64,000 nt of DNA, from positions 181,495 to 245,494 of the forward strand of contig NZ_DJUW01000017.1 of assembly GCF_002440635.1 (NCBI RefSeq), given 5' to 3'. A model generated the notes under the pieces. The model worked only from the letters and a program-made list of their open reading frames with translations, was not told where the DNA came from and searched no databases. Below, in pieces: positions 8,021-16,914 of this stretch (positions are counted from its first letter, which is position 1; each line of letters opens with the position of its first letter). The translations under genes were made by a program, and so were the position numbers. Source of the DNA: Novosphingobium sp. UBA6272. Lineage in GTDB: Bacteria > Pseudomonadota > Alphaproteobacteria > Sphingomonadales > Sphingomonadaceae.

Positions 8021-8782
8021 TCAAACGCCGCCCGGCACCGCCTCGCGCCCCAGCGCGCGCAGGCCGATCACCAGCGCTTCGCCGGCAGCTTCCAGCACCG
8101 CGGGATCGATCGAGCGGATCACGAAATTCGCGCCGACCCGGCCTTCGCGGAAGAACGGGTAGGATCCGATCGCGCAGCCTTCGTGGGCCTGTTCGGTCTC
8201 GCGCAGCAGCTCGGCGACCTCGCTTTCCTGGACCCACGATCCGATCGTCTCGCTCAGCACTGGCAGCCCGCCTTCAAGCTGGCCGGTCAGTGCATCGAGC
8301 ATCCCGGCGGTGATCGAGGGGACCCCGGCCATCAGGAAGACATTGCCGATCCGGATCCCCGGCGCGCCCGACATGCGATTGCGGATCAGGTCCGCGCCGT
8401 CAGGCACCCGCGCCATCCGCAGCCGCGCCTCGGTCAGCCCGCCGCGGGTTTCATAGTACCGCTCCAGAATCGCACGAGCCTCGGGATGGATCACCACCTC
8501 CACGCCCAGCGCCTCGGCCACGGCATCGACGGTGATGTCGTCATGGGTCGGGCCGATCCCGCCGGTGGTGAACAGATAGTCGTTGCGCGCCCGCAGCGCG
8601 TTCACCGCCTCAACAATCGCGGCGGTATCGTCGGCCACCACCCGCACTTCGGACAGGCGGATACCCTGCACGTTAAGCCAGGCCGCTACCTGCGCGACGT
8701 TCTTGTCCTGCGTGCGGCCCGAGAGAATCTCGTCACCAATGACGAGCAGGGCGGCTTTCCAGATGCGGCTTGGGTCGGTCAT
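8021..8782 (-). CDS. Molybdopterin-binding (MoaB/CinA N-terminal) domain protein
   Basis: A 253-residue protein of the competence/damage-inducible CinA N-terminal or MoaB/Mog type. It starts with ALLVIGDEILSGRTQDKN and carries the hallmark FTTGGIGPTHDD (about residues 71-82), the loop that binds a pterin or nucleotide phosphate. A later segment, FLMAGVPSITAGML, is also typical of CinA proteins. No C-terminal nicotinamide-nucleotide amidase (PncC) domain is present, so this is the stand-alone form common in alphaproteobacteria. Stand-alone members have been linked to FAD or ADP-ribose pyrophosphatase activity, but function here is uncertain. No cofactor-synthesis genes are adjacent. Confidence 0.88.
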   Translation of the reverse strand: MTDPSRIWKAALLVIGDEILSGRTQDKNVAQVAAWLNVQGIRLSEVRVVADDTAAIVEAVNALRARNDYLFTTGGIGPTHDDITVDAVAEALGVEVVIHPEARAILERYYETRGGLTEARLRMARVPDGADLIRNRMSGAPGIRIGNVFLMAGVPSITAGMLDALTGQLEGGLPVLSETIGSWVQESEVAELLRETEQAHEGCAIGSYPFFREGRVGANFVIRSIDPAVLEAAGEALVIGLRALGREAVPGGV

Positions 8783-8825
8783 GGGCGGGACGCTAAGTTA
8801 TATCGAAAGCTTGCGCAATTTTTGG

Positions 8826-8994
8826 TTCACGCAGAGGCGCAGAGAAGAAAGGGGAGGCGCAGAGATGTTTCGCAACCCGCGAAGCGGCTTTTCCATTCCA
8901 ACGCTGCGACATTCGCAAGGCCGGAATTGAGAGCGGCTTCGCCGCAAGTACCGCCTCTCTGCGCCTCTTTTCTTCCTCTGCGCCTCTGCGTGAA
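8826..8994. repeat. Large intergenic inverted repeat (foldback element)
   Basis: Two arms of about 40 bp, 8826-8865 and 8955-8994, are inverted imperfect copies built from GCAGAGGCGCAGAG. They enclose 89 bp that code for nothing recognisable. The element fills the whole gap between the MoaB-like gene and the stop of the monooxygenase gene. It could be a REP-type or foldback mobile repeat, and its RNA would form a long hairpin. Confidence 0.8.
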
Positions 8995-9000
8995 CCCCTT

Positions 9001-10494
9001 CTACCCTTCGACCAGTTCCCGCGCCCGGGTGAACTCCATCACCCCGTCGTCGATCGGGGCCTGGCGCATGTCCTGTTTGTCGCGGCGGTAATCCTGGTTG
9101 AGCCGCCACGGCAGGCTGGGCGCGTTCTTGGGCATCTTGTCCTTGCCGCGTTCGAGATAGCCCGATGAGAAGTCCGCAAAGACATCGTCCGGGGTGAGGC
9201 CAGCATCCGGGGCCAGGGCCGGAGTGGCGGCGACCGCGCCATAGGCATCCATCTGCTTCAACAGCCGGGTGATATACTCACCGACGATATCGACCCGCAG
9301 CGTCCAGCTGGCGTTGATATAGCCGAACACGCCCGCCAGGTTGGGCACGTTGGAGAACATGCAGTTGCGATAATAGAAGTGCTTGCCGAATTCGACCGGC
9401 TGGCCATCAACCGCAATCGCGATCTTGCCGGCGAACGCCAGATTGAGCCCGGTGGCGGTGACGATCACATCGGCATCAAGGTGCCTGCCCGACTTGAGCT
9501 TGATGCCAGTCGCATCGAAGCTGTCGATATGGTCGGTTACCACCGATGCCTTGCCCTGGTTGATCGCGCTGAAGAAATCGGCGTCCGGCACCAGGCAAAG
9601 GCGCTGTTCCCACGGGTTGTAGGGCGGCACGAAATCGGCTTCGGTGAAATTGGGGCCAAGGTTCTTGGCGGTTTCGCCCAGGATGAAGGACTTGGCCTTT
9701 TCCGGGTTCTTGCGCACCCGCTTGAACATCAGATCCTGCATGGTGATGTTCTTGAACCGGGTGATCGCATAGGCGACCTTTTCGGGCAGGAACTTGCGCA
9801 AACCATTGGCAATCGCGTCGCGGGCCGGGCGGCTGACCATGTAGGTCGGGGTGCGCTGCAACTGGGTGACATGCGCCGCGCCCGAATGGGCCATCGCCGG
9901 AACGATCGTCACCGCCGTGGCGCCCGATCCGATCACTACCACCTTCTTGCCGGTGTGGTCGAAGTGCTTGGGCCAGAACTGCGGGTGGATGATCGTGCCC
10001 TTGAACTTGTCGCGTCCCTTGAAACCGGCGTCATAGGGATCGTCGTAATCGTAATAGCCCGAACCCAGGAACAGGAACCGGCCTTTGAGCTGCTGATGCG
10101 ATCCATCGTCTTGCTGGGTGGCGACGGTCCACAGCGCGGTCTTGCTGTCCCAATCGGCCGAGATCACCTTCTGCCCGAAGCGCATCGTTTCGCGCAGGCC
10201 GTATTCGTCGGTAATGTCGTTGAGGTATTCGAGGATCGACGGGCCATCGGCGATCGATTTCTCGTGCTTCCACGGGGCAAAGGAAAAGCCCAGCGTGTGC
10301 ATGTCGCTGTCGCTGCGGATCCCGGGATAACGGAACAGGTCCCAGGTCCCGCCAACCTGTTCGCGCCGATCGAGGATCGCAAAGCGCTTGTCCGGGCAGT
10401 CGCGCTTCATGTGCACCGCCATGCCGATGCCGGAAATGCCGGCCCCGACGATGATCATGTCGAGGATTTCCCCGATCGGTGAATGCGCGTTCAT
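9001..10494 (-). CDS. EthA-like Baeyer-Villiger flavin monooxygenase
   Basis: A 497-residue class B flavoprotein monooxygenase that should use FAD, NADPH and O2 to turn ketones into esters or lactones, or to oxygenate sulfur. It has an FAD Rossmann motif GAGISG (residues 17-22), then GGTWDLFRYPGIRSDSD, the Baeyer-Villiger fingerprint FKGTIIHPQFWP (164-175), and an NADPH Rossmann motif GSGATAV. The C-terminal half (TATGLNL, NASWTLRVD, PWRLNQDY) closely follows mycobacterial EthA as I remember it. ATG 10494 is preferred, with GGGAG 9 bp upstream, over a TTG at 10515. No regulator of the EthR type is adjacent. The substrate is unknown. Confidence 0.93.
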   Translation of the reverse strand: MNAHSPIGEILDMIIVGAGISGIGMAVHMKRDCPDKRFAILDRREQVGGTWDLFRYPGIRSDSDMHTLGFSFAPWKHEKSIADGPSILEYLNDITDEYGLRETMRFGQKVISADWDSKTALWTVATQQDDGSHQQLKGRFLFLGSGYYDYDDPYDAGFKGRDKFKGTIIHPQFWPKHFDHTGKKVVVIGSGATAVTIVPAMAHSGAAHVTQLQRTPTYMVSRPARDAIANGLRKFLPEKVAYAITRFKNITMQDLMFKRVRKNPEKAKSFILGETAKNLGPNFTEADFVPPYNPWEQRLCLVPDADFFSAINQGKASVVTDHIDSFDATGIKLKSGRHLDADVIVTATGLNLAFAGKIAIAVDGQPVEFGKHFYYRNCMFSNVPNLAGVFGYINASWTLRVDIVGEYITRLLKQMDAYGAVAATPALAPDAGLTPDDVFADFSSGYLERGKDKMPKNAPSLPWRLNQDYRRDKQDMRQAPIDDGVMEFTRARELVEG

Positions 10495-10563
10495 CGCTCC
10501 GCTTCTCCCAAGCAATTTACATTTATGTCAGTATAGCCGCGGTCGCGCGGGATTGCCAGCATC

Positions 10564-11562
10564 ATGCGGGTTTGGCACAGCATGGCAATGCCGATTATTG
10601 CAGCGCGCCGCTATGCCGGTGGAAAGCCATCCGAAAATACCGTGCCGGTGAACGGCACGCCGCGCCCTGCGCTGAAAAAACACAGCTTTGACTGGATCGG
10701 GCTGGCCGATCCTTCAGCGGAGGAAATGGAGCAGGTCCGCAGCCAGTTCGCCCTGCATCCGCTGGCGGTGGAGGATGCGCTCAATTCCACCCAGATGCCC
10801 AAGATTGAAGTCTATGGGCAGCAGCTGTTCATCGTTGCCCGCACCGCTGCCAATCAGGAAGGCGACAATATCGCCTTCGGCCAGACCGCGATCTTCCTCG
10901 GCAGCGATTTCATCGTGACGGTCAGGCTCGGCTCGACCCGGGCCCATTCGCAGCTGCGCGAACGGCTGGAGATCGATGCCGAGCGCCTGTCCGAAGGGCC
11001 GGACTATGTCGCCCACGCAGTGCTCGATTTCATCGTCGACGGATTCCAGCCGATCCTCGAGAAATTCGAGGAAGCGGTCCAGGCAATGGAGGAAAACGCG
11101 ATCGAAAGGTTCCCCGAACCTTCGACCATTCGCCGGATCTTCCGCCTGCGCCGCCAGTTCCGCCGCTTCACCCGGATCATCGGGCCGATGGAAGAGGTTT
11201 GCGAACGGCTGACCTTTACCGACCTGCCGGTGATCGATCCCTCGGCGCGGATCTGGTTTCGCGATGTGCTCGATCACGTCAGGCGCAGCCTTGCCCGGAT
11301 GACCGGCCTGCGCGAAACGCTGGCCAGCATCGTCGAAACCGCCAGCCTGCTCGAACAGCACCGCCAGGGCGACATGACCCGCCAGCTCGCCGCCTGGGCC
11401 GCGATCCTGGCTGTGCCGACCGCGATCGCCGGGATCTATGGCATGAACTTCGATTACATGCCCGAACTGCACAGCAAATGGGGCTATCCGGCGGTACTGG
11501 CGCTGATCTTCGCGGTCTGCGGCGGTCTGTGGCTGCGCTTCCGCCGGATCGGCTGGCTCTAG
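10564..11562 (+). CDS. corA: CorA-family magnesium/divalent cation channel
   Basis: A 332-residue CorA protein: a large cytoplasmic N-terminal domain, a long stalk helix (about residues 150-270), and two C-terminal membrane spans. The defining pore motif YGMNF lies at the end of the first span. It is followed by the periplasmic loop DYMPELHSKWGYP, and the second span ends in a basic tail. These channels form pentamers passing Mg2+ or Co2+/Ni2+. The start is uncertain: ATG 10564, 10582 and 10588 are all in frame without a clear Shine-Dalgarno. A CDF transporter follows after 15 bp, so the pair may be a metal-homeostasis operon. Confidence 0.93.
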   Translation: MRVWHSMAMPIIAARRYAGGKPSENTVPVNGTPRPALKKHSFDWIGLADPSAEEMEQVRSQFALHPLAVEDALNSTQMPKIEVYGQQLFIVARTAANQEGDNIAFGQTAIFLGSDFIVTVRLGSTRAHSQLRERLEIDAERLSEGPDYVAHAVLDFIVDGFQPILEKFEEAVQAMEENAIERFPEPSTIRRIFRLRRQFRRFTRIIGPMEEVCERLTFTDLPVIDPSARIWFRDVLDHVRRSLARMTGLRETLASIVETASLLEQHRQGDMTRQLAAWAAILAVPTAIAGIYGMNFDYMPELHSKWGYPAVLALIFAVCGGLWLRFRRIGWL

Positions 11563-11577
11563 GAAGGATCGGGCACA

Positions 11578-12489
11578 ATGGCCGGACATGGCTCAAACCG
11601 CGTGATCCTGACGGCGCTGGCCGCCAATGTCGGAATCGCGATCGCCAAATTTGTCGCCGCCGGGATCACCGGTTCATCGGCGATGATCACCGAAGGCGTG
11701 CACAGCCTGGTCGACAGCACCAACCACGTGCTGCTGCTCTATGGCAGCAAACGCAGCCGCAAGGTGGCGGATGCGGTCCACCCGCTCGGCTATGGGCGCG
11801 AACTCTACTTCTGGTCGTTCGTGGTGGCGATGCTGGTCTTCACCTTCGGGGCCGGGGTTTCGGTCTATGAAGGCGTGCTGCACATCATCGAGCCAGAGCC
11901 GACCAGCGATCTCAGGATCGCCTTCATCGTGTTGGCCGTGGCCGGGGCGCTGGAAGGGTGGTCGACCTGGGAAGCGCTGCGCGAATTCAACGGTTCACGC
12001 GGCCGGAAGTCGATGTTCCGGGCCCTGCGCGATACCAAGGACGCGCCGACCCTGATCGTGCTGCTCGAAAACGCCGGAGCTCTCGCCGGTCTGGCCATCG
12101 CCGCGAGCGGCCTGGCCCTGGCGCACTACACCGGCAATCCGTTGTGGGACGGGATCGCTTCGGTTCTGATCGGGCTGGTGCTGGGCGCCATCGCGGTCGC
12201 GCTGCTGATCGAGGCGAAGGGCCTGCTGATCGGTGAAAGCGCCGACCCCGCTCTGATCGCCGCGATCCGGACCTGCGCCGAAGGACACTCCGGGGTGGTT
12301 GCGGTCCACGATGTGCTGGCAGTCCATCAGGCGCCAGACATGGTGGTAACGGTGATCAGCGCCGACTTCGACGATGCGATCAGCGCGCGGGCGGTGGAAC
12401 AGACCGTGCGCGACATCGAGAATGCGGTGGCGGCAGGGTTCCCGGTGGTGACGCGGGTCTATGTGCGTCCGTCAGGCGATGGTGTCTAA
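11578..12489 (+). CDS. Cation diffusion facilitator, ZnT9-like subgroup
   Basis: A 303-residue inner-membrane CDF protein with six predicted spans and a cytoplasmic C-terminal domain (about residues 215-303). The second span keeps HSLVD, half of the usual metal site. The fifth span reads VLLENAGALAG, where classical zinc exporters have HxxxD. This acidic/Asn variant is what I expect of the SLC30A9 (ZnT9)-like subgroup, whose transported ion is less well defined. It follows corA by 15 bp on the same strand, so joint expression is likely. The intergenic region after it begins a Pho box for the next operon. Confidence 0.85.
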   Translation: MAGHGSNRVILTALAANVGIAIAKFVAAGITGSSAMITEGVHSLVDSTNHVLLLYGSKRSRKVADAVHPLGYGRELYFWSFVVAMLVFTFGAGVSVYEGVLHIIEPEPTSDLRIAFIVLAVAGALEGWSTWEALREFNGSRGRKSMFRALRDTKDAPTLIVLLENAGALAGLAIAASGLALAHYTGNPLWDGIASVLIGLVLGAIAVALLIEAKGLLIGESADPALIAAIRTCAEGHSGVVAVHDVLAVHQAPDMVVTVISADFDDAISARAVEQTVRDIENAVAAGFPVVTRVYVRPSGDGV

Positions 12490-12511
12490 GCCTGTGGACA
12501 TGACGATGTCG

Positions 12512-12551
12512 CTGTAGCGAATCTGCCAAACCTCTGTCATGGCGCTGTCAT
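12512..12551 (+). promoter_or_regulatory. Pho box with four 11-bp-phased half-sites
   Basis: Two perfect 7-bp repeats, CTGTCAT at 12534 and 12545, are separated by GGCG: the classic PhoB site. Two weaker half-sites continue the same 11-bp phase upstream, CTGTAGC at 12512 and CTGCCAA at 12523. It lies 25 bp before the DUF47-Pit operon. In Sinorhizobium the equivalent orfA-pit operon is repressed by PhoB, so the sign of control here is open. Confidence 0.85.
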
Positions 12552-12576
12552 ATTTGCGCAAAGAGGGGTTTTTGCG

Positions 12577-13224
12577 ATGTTCGGTTGGTTCCAGCGGCTG
12601 CTGCCGCACTCGGGCGATTTCTACGTCCTGTTCGAACGCCACGCCGTGGCTATTACCGGGGCGGCCGATGCATTGGCCCAGCTGACTGCCGGGCAAGGTG
12701 ATCGCGCTTCTCACCTGCGCACGATCCGTGACCGCGAGCATGACGCCGACGAGGTAATCCGCGAAACCCTGCACGAGGTCCGCCAGACCTTCCTGACGCC
12801 GTTCGATCGCGGTGCGATCACCGCGCTGATCGGATCGATGGACGATACGATCGACGAGATGAACCGCTCAGCCAGCGCGATCGAGCTGCTAGAGGTTGAA
12901 ACCTTCGACCCGCAGATGAAGCAGATCGGCGTGCTGATCCAGGACGCCTGCCGGCTGATCTCCGAGGCGATGCCGCTGCTCCGCGATGTCGAGCGCAACG
13001 GCCGCCGCCTGCACGAGCTGACCGCCAAGCTGGTCAAGCTGGAAGGCGAAGTCGATATCCTCCACGATACCGGCATGAAGAACGCCTTCCAGGCCCAGAA
13101 GGACGATCCCGATCCGCTGGGCTTCATCGTCAAGCGCGAGATCTACAAGCACCTCGAACGGGTTGCCGATGCCTTCGAAGACGTCGCCAACGAAATCGAC
13201 AGCCTGGTCATCGACCACGGCTGA
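12577..13224 (+). CDS. DUF47 PhoU-like Pit accessory protein
   Basis: A 215-residue, all-alpha, PhoU-like protein of the DUF47 family. It begins MFGWFQRLLPHSGDFYVLFE, typical of the family, and contains the PhoU-type acidic metal-binding helix motif DREHDADEVI (about residues 51-60). A second, DDTIDEMNRSA, lies near residue 90. These proteins are encoded with Pit transporters and modulate them. The start ATG is preceded by AAAGAGGGG. Pit follows 28 bp later in the same operon, and a Pho box lies immediately upstream. It corresponds to OrfA of the Sinorhizobium orfA-pit operon. Confidence 0.92.
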   Translation: MFGWFQRLLPHSGDFYVLFERHAVAITGAADALAQLTAGQGDRASHLRTIRDREHDADEVIRETLHEVRQTFLTPFDRGAITALIGSMDDTIDEMNRSASAIELLEVETFDPQMKQIGVLIQDACRLISEAMPLLRDVERNGRRLHELTAKLVKLEGEVDILHDTGMKNAFQAQKDDPDPLGFIVKREIYKHLERVADAFEDVANEIDSLVIDHG

Positions 13225-13252
13225 GGCCGCAACATGACAAGGGAGAACGGCA

Positions 13253-14257
13253 ATGCATGAGCTTGCCTTTCCACTGCTGGTCGGCCTGATCGTGATCGCG
13301 CTGGCCTTCGATTTCCTCAACGGGCTGCACGATGCCGCCAATTCGATCGCGACCGTGGTTTCGACCCGGCTGCTTTCGCCGTTTTGGGCGGTAACTTTCG
13401 CCGCGGTTGGCAATTTCGCGGCCTATTGGCTGATCCCGCTGCATGTCGCCGAAACGATCGGCAAGGGGATCATCAACAAGGACGTGGTGACCCCGGGCGT
13501 GGTCTTCGGGGCCTTGATAGGGGCGATGTTCTGGAATGTGGTGACCTGGCTCAAGGGTATCCCGTCCAGCTCCAGCCACGCCCTGCTGGGCGGCCTGCTC
13601 GGCGCCGGAATTGCTCATGCCGGGTTCGATGCGGTGGAAACCAAGAAGACGGTCGAAACGCTTTTTGCGATCTTCCTCTCACCGATGATCGGGTTCAGCC
13701 TGGCGATGCTGATGGTGCTGATCACCTCATGGCTGTTCAAGGGTTTCCAGCCGCGCCGCGCCGAAGGTGTGTTCAAGACGCTGCACCTGTTTTCTAGCGC
13801 GGCCTATTCGATCAGCCACGGCGGAAACGATGCCCAGAAGACGATGGGGATCATCACGGTCCTGCTCTATTCGACCGGCTACCTTCAGGGAGACTTTCAT
13901 ATCCCGACCTGGGTAGTGATCAGCTGCTACCTGGCGATTTCGCTGGGCACGCTGTCGGGCGGGTGGCGGATCATCAAGACGATGGGCACCAAGTTCACCA
14001 AGCTTAACCATCACACCGGCTTCTGCGCCAGCACGGCCGGATCAATCGTGGTGTTCGGAGCTAGCTTCATGGGCATTCCGGTTTCCACCACCCATGCAAT
14101 CACCGGCAGCGTGATCGGCACCGGTGCTGCCCGCAAGGCCAGTGCGGTGCGCTGGGGCGTGGCGGGACGGGTGGTGACGGCATGGTTCATCACCATCCCG
14201 ATGAGCGCCACGGTGGGTGCGATCTTCTATACCCTGACGCGGATATTCACCCACTGA
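13253..14257 (+). CDS. pit: Pit-family inorganic phosphate transporter
   Basis: A 334-residue low-affinity phosphate permease (PiT family), which moves metal-phosphate with protons across the inner membrane. Both PiT signature repeats are present: FDFLNGLHDAANSIATVVSTR near the N-terminus and the inverted partner SSAAYSISHGGNDAQKTMGI near residue 180. A late SIVVFGASFMGIPVSTTHAI segment is also conserved. There are about ten membrane spans. The gene is second in the DUF47-pit operon and is likely PhoB-controlled through the box at 12512-12551. Confidence 0.95.
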   Translation: MHELAFPLLVGLIVIALAFDFLNGLHDAANSIATVVSTRLLSPFWAVTFAAVGNFAAYWLIPLHVAETIGKGIINKDVVTPGVVFGALIGAMFWNVVTWLKGIPSSSSHALLGGLLGAGIAHAGFDAVETKKTVETLFAIFLSPMIGFSLAMLMVLITSWLFKGFQPRRAEGVFKTLHLFSSAAYSISHGGNDAQKTMGIITVLLYSTGYLQGDFHIPTWVVISCYLAISLGTLSGGWRIIKTMGTKFTKLNHHTGFCASTAGSIVVFGASFMGIPVSTTHAITGSVIGTGAARKASAVRWGVAGRVVTAWFITIPMSATVGAIFYTLTRIFTH

Positions 14258-14275
14258 TCCCGGTCTGGCGGCGGG

Positions 14276-15526
14276 TTAGGCGCTGACCGGCAAGGTCGGC
14301 CAACGCTCGGCGATTTCCCCGCCATCATAGACCGCGATATCGCCGAATTGCAGGAACAGCGCTTCGCTCTGGTCGGGTCGCAGGAACACGGTGTCGTCGG
14401 GCTTCAGGTCGATCCGGTTCGATCCGGTCAGCAGTTCCTGGTTGGAACTGCGCCCGAACAGCTTCGAATAGTCCAGCCCCGGGGGTGAGACCGGCTTGGC
14501 CAGCCAATGCCCGCCGTGGATGAAGAACCCGCGGGTGGTGTTGCGATCCCACAAGTGCATCGCGCCCGAAAAGGCTTCGATGCCGGGCAGGGCCTGGTCC
14601 TTGCTGGCCTTGATCACCGGGGTGGCGATGAAGGCGGCGGGCTGCAGATCGGGCAGGTCTTCGTAATCGAAATCCCCCGGCTTGACGAAGGCCGAGCCGA
14701 CCGAGACTTCGTTTGCAACCGTGCCCTGGCAGTGCCGACGGAAAGTCGGACTGCCGGCGCTGTTCAGCGTCAATGCGGCGGGATCCAGTCCTTCGGCCTT
14801 GAGTACGGCCAGCGCCCGGGCATAGGCCTCTTGCGCATCGGCCCAGGCGCTGTCCGGGCTGGGCATCTTGGGCACGTGCGGATCATAGCCCATCAGCCCG
14901 GCCAGTTCGACGTCCGCCGCTTTCGCCGCACGGATCGCTTCTGCCAGGGCGGCTGGATCGGCAAAGCCGCCGCGGTGCAGGCCGACGTCGATTTCCAGGC
15001 TGATCCGCAGAGCAATCCCGCGCGCTTTGGCGACTTCGGCGTACTGCTTGAGCCGTTCGGGCGTATCGATCAGCCACTGCATGCGCGGGCCGGGATCGAG
15101 CGCGGCATCGCTGACCACGCGCATGAACTCGCTGACCGGTAGCGGCTTTCCGCCAAGAAAATCGGCTTGGGGATGCAGGGGGATCAGCTGCCGCAGCATC
15201 TCGGCGCTGAAGACCATCAGCCGGTTCGTGCCCATCCCGGCCATGATCGCGCCGAGCAGTTGCGGCGAGGGCAGCGACTTGGCCACCACCCGCAGCGGCA
15301 GCCGGGCCGCCTCGGTGCTGCCGCGCACCGCCGTGATATTGGCGGCTAGCCGCTGCCGGTCGATCACCAGCGTGGGTCGGTTGAGCCCGGCGCGCTTCAG
15401 CGCGGCGGCGAGGCCGCCAAAATAGGCATCGTGCATTCCGCCCCTTTCCTCCGGCCGCAGCGCCAGTCCGCCGATCCCGGCCAGCGCCAGCGCCCCGCCC
15501 CCGATCAGGACCGTGCGGCGCTTCAT
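14276..15526 (-). CDS. Exported PLP enzyme, D-threonine aldolase/alanine-racemase fold
   Basis: A 416-residue protein with a twin-arginine-like leader (MKRRTVLIGGGALALAG), then a fold-type III PLP domain of the DSD1/D-threonine aldolase family. The presumed PLP lysine lies in LRVVAKSLPSPQLL (about residue 83). Further family traits are LEIDVGLHRGG, LMGYDPHVPK, LNSAGSPTFRRH, and a C-terminal beta domain with a possible metal site. Export of a PLP enzyme through Tat is unusual and suggests folding with cofactor before secretion. It is the last gene of a three-gene operon; its ATG overlaps the stop of the lactone oxidase gene by 4 bp. The substrate is unknown: a D-amino or hydroxyamino acid is an inference. 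Confidence 0.8.
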   Translation of the reverse strand: MKRRTVLIGGGALALAGIGGLALRPEERGGMHDAYFGGLAAALKRAGLNRPTLVIDRQRLAANITAVRGSTEAARLPLRVVAKSLPSPQLLGAIMAGMGTNRLMVFSAEMLRQLIPLHPQADFLGGKPLPVSEFMRVVSDAALDPGPRMQWLIDTPERLKQYAEVAKARGIALRISLEIDVGLHRGGFADPAALAEAIRAAKAADVELAGLMGYDPHVPKMPSPDSAWADAQEAYARALAVLKAEGLDPAALTLNSAGSPTFRRHCQGTVANEVSVGSAFVKPGDFDYEDLPDLQPAAFIATPVIKASKDQALPGIEAFSGAMHLWDRNTTRGFFIHGGHWLAKPVSPPGLDYSKLFGRSSNQELLTGSNRIDLKPDDTVFLRPDQSEALFLQFGDIAVYDGGEIAERWPTLPVSA

Positions 15527-16914
15527 CCGAACAGCTTTTGCAGGAACGGGTTGACCATCCGCCCCATGGGATCGACTGCCCGGCGCACCGCATCAGCCTC
15601 AGTGAACATTGGGTATAGCGTCCGCATTTCCGCCGCGCCGAGCGAGTGCAGCTTGCCCCAGTGCGGCCGTCCGCCCGCCTCGCGCAGGACCGGTTCGATC
15701 AGGCGGAACATCCAGTCGTGGTCCTCCTTGTACCAGGCATGGACCGCGATCGAGCCGCTTTCGCGCTGGTAGAACGGGGAGAGCCAGGCATCGTCGGGCG
15801 CGATGATTCGCGCCTCGATCGGGAAGAATACGCCGGGCACGTCGCGCTCGATCCGGGCGATCACCTCGCGCAGCGCGCCGACCTGTTCGGCAATCGGCAG
15901 GTGATATTCCATTTCCTTGAAGCGCACCGGGCGCTCGTTCGAAAGCAGCTTCCAGCCTTCGTCGATCGCCACTTCGGGCGGGATATCGGCCATCGCCGCC
16001 TGCGCCGCGCGCCGCCGCAACGCGGGGGTGAACTCGAACAGGTCGCGCAGGCGCTTGAGGTCCATCAGCGTCGATGCGTCCTGATCGGGCCCGCGCGGGC
16101 GGACCGGCTCGGTGGTGACATCGTGGGTGATCAGCGCCGATTTGCCGGTGAATGGCAGGACCAGAAACTCGGCATTGCGGTGCCGCTTGGCCAGGGCCGG
16201 CCAGTCGCGCAGCACTTGCTCGGTATCGACCAGCGTGACGACCTTCCTGACCCGGCTGAGCGGTTGGTTCTGCAGGGTCACCTCGCTCAGCACCCCGAAG
16301 GCGCCCAGTCCGACCCGCGCGGCGTGGAACAGTTCGGGCCGCTGGTCGCGGCCGCATTCGGCCACTTCGCCCGACGGCAGGACCAGCCGCAACGCGGTCA
16401 CCTCGCCATGCAGCGCCTTGAAATGCTTGCCGGTGCCGTGCGTCCCGGTCGCCAGCCCGCCGGCCAGGGTCTGCTTGTTGATATCGGGCAGGTTGGGCAT
16501 CTCTTGCCCGATCCCGGCGAGCAGCGGGCCCAGTGCCGAAAGCTTGGTCCCGGCGCGGACTGTGGCGCTGGTGGCATCGTGGCGGACCAGTCCGGACAGG
16601 CGATCGAGCGAGAGCAAGGTCCCCTCGGTCGGAACCAGCGCGGTAAAGCTGTGGCCTGACCCGACCGGGCGGATCGGGGTGGTCGCGTCCGGCAGCAGCG
16701 CCACCAGCTCGGCCTCGCTGGCCGGTGCGGCGCGTTTCACCGGATAGGCATGCGCATTCCCGGCCCAGTTTGACCACAGCGCGCGGCCCTGGGCATCAAG
16801 CGGGGCGGGCAGGTCCGGTTCGCGGTCCAGCCGCCAGCGCCGCCCGGCCAGGCCGCCCGCACCCAGTGCCACCAGCCCCGCGCCGCCGAGCAAAACCTTG
16901 CGCCGCGTGCTCAC
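15523..16914 (-). CDS. Exported FAD-linked lactone/alditol oxidase (ALO family)
   Basis: A 463-residue vanillyl-alcohol-oxidase-fold flavoprotein with a Tat-like leader (STRRKVLLGGAG). The FAD domain includes IRPVGSGHSFTALVPTEGT, where His88 is at the position of covalent FAD attachment in alditol and aldonolactone oxidases. It also has the pyrophosphate segment AGGLATGTHGTGKHF. The C-terminal ALO domain ends in MGRMVNPFLQKLFG. It should oxidise a sugar lactone or polyol. The adjacent cytochrome c gene (16911-17267) overlaps it by 4 bp and is a plausible electron acceptor in place of oxygen. Substrate unproven. Confidence 0.88.
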   Translation of the reverse strand: MSTRRKVLLGGAGLVALGAGGLAGRRWRLDREPDLPAPLDAQGRALWSNWAGNAHAYPVKRAAPASEAELVALLPDATTPIRPVGSGHSFTALVPTEGTLLSLDRLSGLVRHDATSATVRAGTKLSALGPLLAGIGQEMPNLPDINKQTLAGGLATGTHGTGKHFKALHGEVTALRLVLPSGEVAECGRDQRPELFHAARVGLGAFGVLSEVTLQNQPLSRVRKVVTLVDTEQVLRDWPALAKRHRNAEFLVLPFTGKSALITHDVTTEPVRPRGPDQDASTLMDLKRLRDLFEFTPALRRRAAQAAMADIPPEVAIDEGWKLLSNERPVRFKEMEYHLPIAEQVGALREVIARIERDVPGVFFPIEARIIAPDDAWLSPFYQRESGSIAVHAWYKEDHDWMFRLIEPVLREAGGRPHWGKLHSLGAAEMRTLYPMFTEADAVRRAVDPMGRMVNPFLQKLFG

